A stretch of DNA of 7,689 nucleotides from contig DATKCK010000039.1 in NCBI GenBank assembly GCA_035513215.1, positions 1-7,689 of the forward strand. The letters are read 5' to 3'. This DNA is from DATCZB01 sp035513215. GTDB taxonomy: Bacteria > Pseudomonadota > Gammaproteobacteria > Steroidobacterales > Rariloculaceae. A program made the position numbers and the translations under genes. Shown here piece after piece: positions 1 through 6,277 of the stretch; position 1 is the stretch's first letter; each line of letters begins with the position of its first letter. Under the pieces are notes generated by a model, which saw only the letters and a program-made list of their open reading frames with translations, was not told where the DNA came from and made no database searches.

Positions 1-1
1 C

Positions 2-889
2 GCGGCGGTGGCCTTCAATGCGGGCGTGATCGCGACGGCCGCGATGCTGATCGCCTTCACCGATATCGCTTTTGGGTGGAGCACGACGCTGAGTGTCGAC
101 ACCGGCACGGCGTCGCGGATCTTCCGCGGCATCGCCGCGCCCTGGGCCGGCTTGCTTCCTGGCTCGGTGCCGGACGCCGCACTCGTCGAGCGTTCGCAAT
201 TCTTCAGGCTCGAGGGCTACACGGGGCTCGCCGATTCGAGAGCGCTGACCGGCTGGTGGTCGTTCTCCGTGCTCGCCGTCGTCACTTACGGATTGTTGCC
301 GCGGCTCGCATTTCTGACCGTCGCCGGCTGGCGCCTGCACGCCGCGACGCGAAATCTGCTCCTCAATGATTCCCGCGTCGTCGCGCTGCTCGACCGCATG
401 ACGGCGCCGGCGCTCGAAACGCGTGGCGAGCGGCCTGCTACGGGAACGCCGCAGCCGCTACCTGCCGCGGGCGCCGCGGGCGCCGCGGCACGGACCGCGC
501 TCGAGGGTCAGGCGAGCGCTCTGATCTGGAACGACAGCGTCGCTTCCGACGCGGCCCCCGCGCTGGTTCGCTCGCGCCTGGGTGCTGCCGTTAACGCCGT
601 GCTCGCACTTGGCGGCGGCTCGCTGGCGGAGCAGCGACAGACGCTCGAGCGCCTCGCGGGCACGGTCGACCCGGTCGTCGTGCTGACCCCGGGCTGGGAG
701 CCGCCGTTGCTCGAGTTCGTTGATTTCCTCGGTGAGCTGCGCGCCGTCTTGGGCTCGAAGCCCTCAATTATCGTCATGCCCGTCGCAGAAGACGGGCGCG
801 CGATCTCAAGCGTAGAGCATGAGAACTGGAGCCGCGCCGTCGGACGGACCGGTGACCCGCGCGCCTATGTCGAGACCGGTGACGCATGA
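2..889 (+). CDS. DUF2868 domain membrane protein, C-terminal part (5' end outside window)
   Basis: The reading frame is already open at base 2, so the GTG at 8 is unlikely to be the true start and the gene probably begins upstream. About 295 residues are visible, against roughly 450-500 for the family as I recall it. Numbering from the GTG, there are two hydrophobic segments, about residues 5-24 and 83-108 (the second Trp-rich at its start). Between them is a hydrophilic loop with a QFFRLEG motif. An Ala/Pro-rich linker then leads to a soluble C-terminal domain beginning near ALIWNDS. The stop overlaps the start of the next gene in an ATGA arrangement, which suggests translational coupling. 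DUF2868 proteins commonly sit before a GTPase/DUF3482 gene and are presumed inner-membrane partners of it. Their biochemical role is unknown to me. Family assignment rests on this pairing plus the layout. Confidence 0.82.
   Translation, partial: AAVAFNAGVIATAAMLIAFTDIAFGWSTTLSVDTGTASRIFRGIAAPWAGLLPGSVPDAALVERSQFFRLEGYTGLADSRALTGWWSFSVLAVVTYGLLPRLAFLTVAGWRLHAATRNLLLNDSRVVALLDRMTAPALETRGERPATGTPQPLPAAGAAGAAARTALEGQASALIWNDSVASDAAPALVRSRLGAAVNAVLALGGGSLAEQRQTLERLAGTVDPVVVLTPGWEPPLLEFVDFLGELRAVLGSKPSIIVMPVAEDGRAISSVEHENWSRAVGRTGDPRAYVETGDA
464..488 (+). repeat. 9-bp tandem repeat (gccgcgggc, about 2.7 copies)
   Basis: Two exact copies of gccgcgggc and a partial third lie inside the DUF2868 gene and encode an Ala-Ala-Gly run in its interdomain linker. 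Because the unit is a multiple of three, gain or loss of a copy would change linker length without breaking the frame. It may equally be simple GC-rich low complexity. Confidence 0.6.
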
Positions 890-2271
890 TGGCACCGCGC
901 TTTGCGATCGTCGGTCATCCGAACAAAGGCAAATCCAGCATCGTCGCGACGCTGGCCGAGGACGAGACCGTCGCCATCGCGCCGCAACCCGGCACGACGA
1001 CGCGCTCGACGAGCTACCCGATGCGGCTCGACGGCGAGGTGCTCTACGAGCTCATCGACACGCCCGGCTTCCAGCGCGCGCGCGAGGTACTCGAGTGGCT
1101 AGTCGCGCACGACGAGGGCGCCGATGCCCGTGCCGACACGGTGCGGCGTTTTCTCAAGACGCACGCCGACAATCCGCGCTTTCACGACGAATGCGAGTTG
1201 CTCGGGCCCGTCATGGACGGCGCCGGCATCCTCTATGTCGTCGACGGCAGCCGTCCGTACGGGCGTGAGTACGAGGCCGAGATGGAAATCCTGCGCCGCA
1301 CGGGCCAGCCGCGCATGGCGCTGATCAATCTGATCGGGGACGGTGATCATGTCGACGAGTGGCAGGCGGCGCTCGGGCAGTACTTCTCGATCGTGCGCAT
1401 CTTCGATGCGCTGCGTGCCGACTTTGCGAAACGGATCGAGCTGTTGCGCGCGTTCGCGGCGATCGAGGAAAGCGGCGCCCGGCAATTGAATATCGCCGCC
1501 GATGCGCTGATCCGTGAACGCGAGCGCCGCCGGCAGCGCGCGGCCCGGGTCATCGCCGATCTGCTCGTCGATGTGCTGACGGCGACGGTCCGGCTGCCGC
1601 TACCGGATCGGGAGGCGCAAGCCGGCGTCGAAGAGAGGGCGCGCGCGAAGCTCAAGGAGACGATTCGGCGGCATGAGCAAGCGGCGCGTAAAGCCGTCCA
1701 GCAGATCTACCGCCACGCCGACACACCGGTCGAGGACAAGGCGGAGACGCCTTTGACCGAAGACATCTTCTCGAAGCGCAGTTTCCGCATCTTCGGACTA
1801 TCGCAGCAGCAGCTTGCCGTGACCGGCGCGGCCTCGGGTGCCGCGGCCGGCGGCCTGATCGATGTGGCGGTCGGCGGCGCTTCGCTGTTGCTCGGCGCCG
1901 GCATCGGTGCGGCGATCGGCGCCGCGGGCGCAATCAGCGGGGCCAAACGGCTCGCGCAGGTCGAGGTGCTGGGTCAGCCGCTCGGCGGTCACGAGCTCGT
2001 CGTCGGGCCGATCACCGCTCCGAACGTGCCGTGGGTACTGCTCGCACGCGCGCTGCTGCACGTAAAGCTCGTCGCCGAAAGAAATCACGCGCGCCGCGAT
2101 CAGCTCGTGCTCGAAGCCGAGACGAACGAAGGTGCGGGACGTGAGATTAGCGCTGCGAGACGGGCGCCGATCGAAGCGTTGTTTCGGGGGATTCGGAAGC
2201 AGCGGGGGGATGATGCCGACGTGCGGGGGAAGCTGGCGGCGGAGATCGGCGCGCTGATCGATACGCCGTAG
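886..2271 (+). CDS. GTPase / DUF3482 domain protein
   Basis: A P-loop GTPase of the Era/TrmE-like class with a C-terminal DUF3482 region, 461 residues, which looks full length. The Walker A/G1 motif GHPNKGKS is at residues 10-17, a Thr-rich G2-like segment at 36-42 and G3 DTPG at 58-61. The usual G4 NKxD is not seen; the strand at 144-155 reads ALINLIGDGDH instead. Residues about 314-354 are a Gly/Ala-rich hydrophobic stretch with glycine-zipper spacing, likely to insert into or lie on the membrane. A charged, Arg/Glu-rich helical region (about 200-270) lies between the two. The ATG at 886 overlaps the preceding stop (ATGA); a second ATG at 889 is an equally possible start. The coupling to a membrane DUF2868 protein suggests a membrane-associated nucleotide switch. 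The substrate or process is unknown. Confidence 0.88.
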   Translation: MMAPRFAIVGHPNKGKSSIVATLAEDETVAIAPQPGTTTRSTSYPMRLDGEVLYELIDTPGFQRAREVLEWLVAHDEGADARADTVRRFLKTHADNPRFHDECELLGPVMDGAGILYVVDGSRPYGREYEAEMEILRRTGQPRMALINLIGDGDHVDEWQAALGQYFSIVRIFDALRADFAKRIELLRAFAAIEESGARQLNIAADALIRERERRRQRAARVIADLLVDVLTATVRLPLPDREAQAGVEERARAKLKETIRRHEQAARKAVQQIYRHADTPVEDKAETPLTEDIFSKRSFRIFGLSQQQLAVTGAASGAAAGGLIDVAVGGASLLLGAGIGAAIGAAGAISGAKRLAQVEVLGQPLGGHELVVGPITAPNVPWVLLARALLHVKLVAERNHARRDQLVLEAETNEGAGREISAARRAPIEALFRGIRKQRGDDADVRGKLAAEIGALIDTP

Positions 2272-2302
2272 GTTAAAGTCACGGAAGAACGCACCGAATC
2301 TC

Positions 2303-3451
2303 ATGCGCTACGAAACCTACATCAGGCCACTCCTGCTGGCCGCCGCCGGCGCCCTGCTGGCGCTGACGGGCTGCTCGTCGGGCAGCGACGACGCACGCCC
2401 GCCCACCGCGAGCACTCCGCCGCCAGCGGGTGAACCGCCGGAACCTCCGCTCGAACCCGTGTCGGCGCTCTATGTGCTGGGCGACAGCCTGTCGGACATC
2501 GGCAACGCGGCGGCGGCGGTCGACTTCGCGCTCGGCGTCGAGATCAGCCCGCCGACTGTCGGCCTGTGTAACGCCACCGCCGTCCTCGTGCTGAATGAAT
2601 CCTGTGAGGATCTCCTTTATCGAAAAAGCCGGGTGACCGATGGGCCCGCGGCAGTCGAGCTTCTCGCGGAGGAACTCGAGCTCGGGGCGTTGCTTCCCTC
2701 GATGCATCTGATTCCGAGCCGTCCGATCGAGGGCACGAACTACGCTATCGCGGGCGCCAAAGCCGGCGAGCGCAGGGCCGAGGACGTGGAAGCGCAACTG
2801 GACTGGCTGCTGCTCGATCACGCGCCGCTGGCGGCCGACGCCCTCGTCGTGGTGATGATCGGCAGTAATGATGCGATCGATGCTCTAAAGGCCGAGGCCG
2901 CAGCGCCGGGAACGCCGGCAAGCAACGATATCCTCGCCGCCGCCGTCGATTCCATCGGCCTGACCGTCGAGCGCCTTCTCGATTTCGGAGCCCGTCGGCT
3001 GATCGTTGCCAACGTGCCGGATCTCGCAACGCTGCCGGCCGTACGCGAAGAGGCAGGCTCGAGCGCCGACGAGGAGGCAATCCTGGCGGCGGCTTCGGCG
3101 ATCTCGCAAACGTTCGACAGCCTGCTCGACGCCGAGCTCGACACGATAGAGCAAGCCGGTGCCTGGGATGCGCCCGTGCCGCCGGAGATTCTTCGGTTCG
3201 ATACGTCTGCCGTGCTCGAGGCAGCGAGGCAATCGATCGTTGCCCAGGGCGGCAACGGTGTAGACGCCTGCTTAGACAGCGACGCTTATCGCGCGACCGG
3301 AGCGCGAGTCTTTCACACGAGCTGCGCGCCTGCGGTGGCGGGCGGGCCGCCGCGTTTCGATCGCTTCGTATTCTGGGACGGCATCCATCCCACCGCTTCC
3401 GTGCATGCCGCAGTCGCCGGGGCGTTAGTGGAGCTCCTCGGAGGCGCGTGA
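2303..3451 (+). CDS. GDSL/SGNH-family hydrolase, predicted lipoprotein
   Basis: A 382-residue secreted esterase/lipase-like protein. The N-terminus has a short hydrophobic signal and a lipobox L21-T-G-C24; Ser follows the Cys, which predicts outer-membrane sorting by Lol. A Pro-rich tether runs to about residue 52. The catalytic domain starts with block I, GDSLSD, with nucleophile Ser62. Block II Gly is at 151 (NYAIAGA), block III GSND with Asn189, and block V DGIHP with Asp359 and His362, so the catalytic set is complete. Cys89/Cys101 and Cys323/Cys341 could form disulfides in the periplasm or at the surface. The layout matches the phospholipase/lecithinase-like GDSL group, but the substrate cannot be inferred. 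No strong ribosome site is seen; a ggaaga at 2283-2288 is rather far from the ATG. It lies about 30 bases after the GTPase gene and may be co-transcribed. Confidence 0.88.
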   Translation: MRYETYIRPLLLAAAGALLALTGCSSGSDDARPPTASTPPPAGEPPEPPLEPVSALYVLGDSLSDIGNAAAAVDFALGVEISPPTVGLCNATAVLVLNESCEDLLYRKSRVTDGPAAVELLAEELELGALLPSMHLIPSRPIEGTNYAIAGAKAGERRAEDVEAQLDWLLLDHAPLAADALVVVMIGSNDAIDALKAEAAAPGTPASNDILAAAVDSIGLTVERLLDFGARRLIVANVPDLATLPAVREEAGSSADEEAILAAASAISQTFDSLLDAELDTIEQAGAWDAPVPPEILRFDTSAVLEAARQSIVAQGGNGVDACLDSDAYRATGARVFHTSCAPAVAGGPPRFDRFVFWDGIHPTASVHAAVAGALVELLGGA

Positions 3452-3468
3452 CTCCTGGTAAACGGAGA

Positions 3469-4704
3469 TCATTGCTCCGCAGGCTCCAGACGGATGACGG
3501 TGCCATCCGGATTACCGCTGCCATACCGCACTTCCGTGGCCAGATAAAGGTAGCCGTCGGGCCCTTGCTCTATGTCGCGAAAACGCAATCCCATCTCGTC
3601 GAGGAATTCCTCGCGCCCTTCGGCCTGGCCGGGCCGGCCGAACGTCAGCCGCTCGACGTGCTGACCGCTCAATGCGCCGACGAACAGACTTCCCTGCCAT
3701 TCCGGAAATGCATCCCCGGTATAGAACTCGATGCTCGCGGGGCTGATCGCGGGAACCCAGAACACGCGCGGATTGATCATGCCTTCGCGATACCAGGGCT
3801 GATCCGAGACTAAGTTGCCCGAGTAATTGCGGCCCGTCGAAACCAGCGGCCAGCCGTAGTTGCCGCCGGGTACCAGGATATTGATCTCATCGCCGCCCAT
3901 CGGGCCGATCTCGAGCTGCCAGAGCTCGCCGGTCTCCGGGTGAAACTCGAGGCCGTAGCCGTTGCGATTGCCATAGGTGAATATCTCCGGCTTCGCATTC
4001 GGCGTATCGACGAAGGGATTGTCGGCCGGCACACCGCCATCCTCGGTCAGCCGCAAGGTCTTGCCGATGTGGTCTTCCAGGCTTTGCGCCCGGATTCGCA
4101 CGCTGTTGTCATCGACCGGGCCGCAGCACAACCCGTCCCGGTCGCCGATTGTCATGTACAGCGTATTGTCGGGGCCGAATTGCATTCGGCCGGTGAAAGC
4201 CATGCGTGCGGGTCCCCATGCATCGGCAACGAAGATCTCCTCGACGTCGACGAGCCTGTCATCGACGAGCCGCCCGCGCGACAGGGCGGCTGTCAGCATG
4301 TCGGGATCGTCGTCCATGGCTTTCATGTACGAAACGTAGACGAAGCCGTTCTCCTCGAAATCCGGATGGACGGCGATCCCGTGCAGCACATCGTTGCCGC
4401 TCGGAGACGGCGACACCCAGACGGGCTCCGGTTTCAGGACGCCATCGCGAATGATGCGCATCCGGCCGTTCATCTCGTTGACGAGCAGCGCGCCGTCGGG
4501 CAGGAATTCGATATCCCAGGGACCGACGATCCCGTCGGCGACCAGCGCAACGCGGATCGGCAGGTTGCCGGCGCGAAGCTCGAGCGGGCTGTCCGCTGTC
4601 GGCTGCAGGGTGTTGGCGCGGCCGGGTTGGGCTGAGGCGACGGGGGACAATGCGGCTGCGATAAGGCCGATCAGAAGGCTCGATGGTGACAATCGCTGCG
4701 GCAT
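3469..4704 (-). CDS. Secreted PQQ-dependent sugar dehydrogenase-family (GSDH) beta-propeller protein
   Basis: 411 residues with a Sec signal peptide (hydrophobic core about 8-20, VASA cleavage after residue 25), so a periplasmic or secreted protein. Family motifs in order: PWDIEFLPDG (62-71), HPDF, FGPDNTLYMTIGDRD (176-190), DNPF, YGNRNGYGLEF (244-254), GPMGGDEIN (267-275) and NYGWP (282-286). These match the glucose/sorbosone dehydrogenase family, which oxidises sugars or aldoses using PQQ and calcium. By ungapped comparison with my memory of Acinetobacter soluble glucose dehydrogenase, Arg228/Asn229 correspond to Arg247/Asn248, Gly247/Pro248 to Gly267/Pro268 and Asp252 to Asp272. The catalytic base His144 falls on Ala169 and Gln246 on Ile266. 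An adjacent Cys193-Cys194 pair follows the GDRDG turn. Activity on a standard sugar is therefore doubtful. A G-rich ribosome site precedes the ATG. Confidence 0.85.
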   Translation of the reverse strand: MPQRLSPSSLLIGLIAAALSPVASAQPGRANTLQPTADSPLELRAGNLPIRVALVADGIVGPWDIEFLPDGALLVNEMNGRMRIIRDGVLKPEPVWVSPSPSGNDVLHGIAVHPDFEENGFVYVSYMKAMDDDPDMLTAALSRGRLVDDRLVDVEEIFVADAWGPARMAFTGRMQFGPDNTLYMTIGDRDGLCCGPVDDNSVRIRAQSLEDHIGKTLRLTEDGGVPADNPFVDTPNAKPEIFTYGNRNGYGLEFHPETGELWQLEIGPMGGDEINILVPGGNYGWPLVSTGRNYSGNLVSDQPWYREGMINPRVFWVPAISPASIEFYTGDAFPEWQGSLFVGALSGQHVERLTFGRPGQAEGREEFLDEMGLRFRDIEQGPDGYLYLATEVRYGSGNPDGTVIRLEPAEQ

Positions 4705-4716
4705 GCTCTTCCCCCC
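4705..4716 (-). promoter_or_regulatory. Ribosome binding site of the GSDH-family gene
   Basis: On the minus strand a ggggggaagagc stretch directly precedes the ATG and supports this start, which also places a clean signal peptide at the N-terminus. The promoter should lie in 4717-4805. A TACATT at about 4737-4742 (minus) could be a -10 box, but I see no good -35 partner, so no promoter is called. Confidence 0.5.
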
Positions 4717-4805
4717 GGGCGTGCTTGTGTGACGCTGTTAATGTATCAGCTATCGGATCTAGCATCTGCGCGAGCCACTGCAGCCGTGGCGCGACGCGAG
4801 GCTCC

Positions 4806-5096
4806 TCAGTCGCCGTCTCCCCACGACGTAAACCCGATCCGGCGTTTCGATTTCGCCTCCGGAGGCCGCATGAGCTCGCGGATTGCGTCAAAAACGGCCT
4901 TGAACTGCCGATCGTATTGCCTTTCCAGCTCGGCGAGTTTTCGTGCGAGATCGGCATTGCCCGAAAGAATCTGCCGCAACCGGACAAACGCGCGGATGAT
5001 TTCTACGTTCACCAGCACGGCGCGTTTGGTCCGTAGCACGCTGGACTGGTCCTGCGGCACGCCGGCCAGTCCACTTGCTTTGTCGTCAGCGGGCAT
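4806..5096 (-). pseudogene. ORF6N-type DNA-binding protein remnant (C-terminal half only)
   Basis: From about 5045 down to the stop the translation reads like the C-terminal half of ORF6N/KilA-N-associated proteins found in phages and mobile elements. The segment SSVLRTKRAVLVNVEIIRAF is followed by a Lys/Glu-rich coiled-coil-like helix (DLARKLAELERQ), FKAVFDAIRELM, and a PPE...IGF tail. The N-terminal ORF6N DNA-binding domain is missing. The frame continues upstream (an ATG at 5096, others further up) but the residues there do not resemble the family, and the break falls at an inverted repeat. The residues before SSVLR read GVPQDQ where intact relatives usually have a QGVAML-like motif. A truncated ~96-residue product from the ATG at 5096 is possible but no good ribosome site is visible. 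I call it a decayed gene. Family assignment is from memory of the C-terminal pattern. Confidence 0.68.
5042..5073. repeat. 8-bp perfect inverted repeat at the ORF6N breakpoint
   Basis: tggactgg (5042-5049) and ccagtcca (5066-5073) are exact reverse complements with a 16-base, GC-rich loop. Family-like sequence of the ORF6N remnant ends at the left arm, so the repeat may mark a deletion or insertion junction. It is too short to identify as a known element. Confidence 0.6.
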
Positions 5097-5354
5097 CGAG
5101 AGCTTCACGCGAGGCGCCGTTCTGATCGTTGCGTGCAACCCCGGATCGCGGCGACGGGCGTTTCCGGCAACTTTCTCGAGAATAGGTAGCCGCGAGGCCG
5201 CGCCGCGGGGCGATGGGAGGCTCGTCGTGTTCCCGGTCGCGCACGCGCCCTGCTTGTTTGCGCCCGACAAGTCAGCAGGCGAAACTGGGCACGTACGCCG
5301 GTTTCCTGAATCCCCTATCACCCTGAGCCTGCTGAAAGTGGGCGGACCGGTACC
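5097..5354. other. No convincing gene
   Basis: Open frames cross this stretch on both strands, but none gives a translation that I recognise or that has a domain-like pattern. The plus-strand frame is simply open upstream of the DUF488 gene, and the minus-strand frame is the non-family extension of the ORF6N remnant. It probably represents debris between two decayed mobile-type genes. Confidence 0.5.
5319..5338. repeat. Motif resembling a dispersed intergenic repeat
   Basis: The 20 bases caccctgagcctgctgaaag resemble a short sequence (CCCTGAGCCTGTCGAAGG-like) that I remember as a scattered intergenic repeat in several proteobacterial genomes. Only one copy is in this window, and the part after CCTG differs from the remembered form. 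This is a resemblance, not an identification. Confidence 0.3.
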
Positions 5355-5382
5355 TTACAAATATACGCGTATTGCGTATATT
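5355..5382 (+). promoter_or_regulatory. Predicted sigma70 promoter of the collapsed toxin-antitoxin locus
   Basis: TTACAA (5355-5360) and TATATT (5377-5382) are separated by 16 bases and each resembles the sigma70 consensus boxes. Both overlap the palindrome at 5359-5383. The ATG at 5387 lies almost at the expected transcription start, so the message would be nearly leaderless or start further upstream. An A/T-rich pocket in GC-rich DNA strengthens the call. Confidence 0.55.
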
Positions 5383-5383
5383 T
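5359..5383. promoter_or_regulatory. Palindromic operator (10-bp perfect arms, 5-bp spacer)
   Basis: aaatatacgc (5359-5368) and gcgtatattt (5374-5383) are exact reverse complements around gtatt. Position and form are typical of the operator to which a toxin-antitoxin complex binds to repress its own promoter, since it covers the spacer and -10 box of the predicted promoter. The antitoxin that would have read it is now truncated, so the site may be unrepressed or read by a related regulator elsewhere in the genome. Confidence 0.72.
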
Positions 5384-5386
5384 TCG

Positions 5387-5611
5387 ATGCGGTTCCTCTT
5401 CGTAGTCCGCTGGTGCGACCGTCAAGCGAAGGAAAGGACGTTGAAACCGAAACGGAATCTTCGACGAGCTCATGCAGGGCGTGGATCAACGCGCACGCTC
5501 GAAAACTGGGAGCAAGGGCGCGCGAAGCCAAACGCTCAGGCTGCGGCGTTGATTCTCATGGTGCGCCTGTATCCGGATACGCTACAGCGACTGCAGACAC
5601 TCGATGCTTGA
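5387..5611 (+). pseudogene. Collapsed type II toxin-antitoxin operon: toxin N-terminus joined to XRE antitoxin C-terminus
   Basis: The frame from ATG 5387 encodes 74 residues. Residues 1-16 (MRFLFVVRWCDRQAKE) resemble the start of RelE/HigB-like toxins of the MRVFKTRWFDRWARKE type. Then comes KPKRN, like the start of the partner antitoxin, so the rest of the toxin (about 90 residues in relatives) is missing. The end, TRTLENWEQGRAKPNAQAAA followed by LILMVRLYPDTLQRL, is the C-terminal part of a HigA/XRE-type antitoxin, including the third helix of its helix-turn-helix. Between these, bases 5460-5489 read FDELMQGVDQ in another frame, which is the next piece of the antitoxin N-terminus. Helices 1-2 of the DNA-binding domain are gone. 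The frame is open by chance or selection. I judge it non-functional as toxin or repressor, although a small product could be made. A TTG at 5372 is an alternative in-frame start. Confidence 0.7.
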
Positions 5612-5634
5612 CGTCTCTTGAGCCGGACATAGCG

Positions 5635-6243
5635 GTGTCGTTTGGTTATCGTCTCGACCAAGTGTTCACGGTAGGCCATTCCACGCATCCGATCGAGCGT
5701 TTCATCGGACTCCTGGAACGCTTCGCCGTCACTTGCGTTTGTGACGTCCGCTCTTCACCCTATAGCCGCCGCAACCCGCATTTCAACCGAGAGGCTCTTC
5801 GCGATAGCCTGAATCGGCACGCCATTTCATACACCTTTCTCGGTGCCGAGCTTGGCGGGCGTACCAAAGACGACTCCTGTTACGTCGATGGCAAAGTGCA
5901 ATACGCCATCCTTGCCGCAACGCCTTCGTTTCGCGAAGGCCTGCAACTTGTTCTCGAAGAGAGTCGGGTATCGACCGTAGCCTTGATGTGCGCAGAGAAA
6001 GAACCATTGGACTGCCACCGCACGATACTCGTTGCCAGGCATCTTTCGGATCTGGGCGTGGAAATCGAGCACATACTGGCAACCGGCGAGTCTGAGCGCC
6101 ACCAAGACACTATTAACCGGCTGGTCGACCTGCTGAAGCTCGATCGAGCGGACCTGTTTCTTACTGAGAGAGAAGTCGTCGACCGAGCGTATCGTCTCAG
6201 GGCGGAAGAGATCGCCTACCAAGATACCAAGAGAGCAAGTTGA
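5635..6243 (+). CDS. DUF488 family protein
   Basis: 202 residues from GTG 5635. The family signatures are all present: FTVGHST near the N-terminus (11-17), CDVRSSPYSRRNPHFN (36-51), YTFLGAELGG, and the core CAEKEPLDCHR (119-129), followed by VEIEHILATGE. The paired cysteines 119 and 127 with His128-Arg129 and the DVR motif look like a conserved active or metal site, but no reaction is established for the family to my knowledge. The frame stays open far upstream, so the start is chosen by homology: GTG 5635 gives a short leader before the first strand, and GTG 5662 is the alternative. No strong ribosome site is visible. It begins 23 bases after the toxin-antitoxin remnant and could be driven from its promoter. 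Base composition is visibly less GC-rich than the left-hand genes, suggesting separate acquisition. Confidence 0.87.
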   Translation: MSFGYRLDQVFTVGHSTHPIERFIGLLERFAVTCVCDVRSSPYSRRNPHFNREALRDSLNRHAISYTFLGAELGGRTKDDSCYVDGKVQYAILAATPSFREGLQLVLEESRVSTVALMCAEKEPLDCHRTILVARHLSDLGVEIEHILATGESERHQDTINRLVDLLKLDRADLFLTEREVVDRAYRLRAEEIAYQDTKRAS

Positions 6244-6277
6244 CCTTGACGCCTTGGGACGACGGCAACGCGTAAGA

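Noticed and set aside
1798..2304. Minus-strand open frame of 168 codons antisense to the GTPase
   Set aside because: It mirrors the codon pattern of the strongly supported GTPase gene in GC-rich DNA and its translation has no recognisable domain.
5097..5321. Upstream part of the minus-strand 171-codon frame as the true N-terminus of the ORF6N protein
   Set aside because: It has no resemblance to an ORF6N domain and no family-like hydrophobic pattern; similarity begins only at about 5045.
4729..5634. A plus-strand open frame running from 4729 into the DUF488 gene, suggesting a 504-residue fusion protein
   Set aside because: The first ~300 codons are antisense to the ORF6N remnant and cross the operator and the toxin-antitoxin frame; none of it looks like protein sequence, while DUF488 homology starts only near 5660.
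6244..6277. Terminator between the DUF488 and nuclease genes
   Set aside because: The 34-base gap has no clear stem-loop followed by a T-run on either strand.
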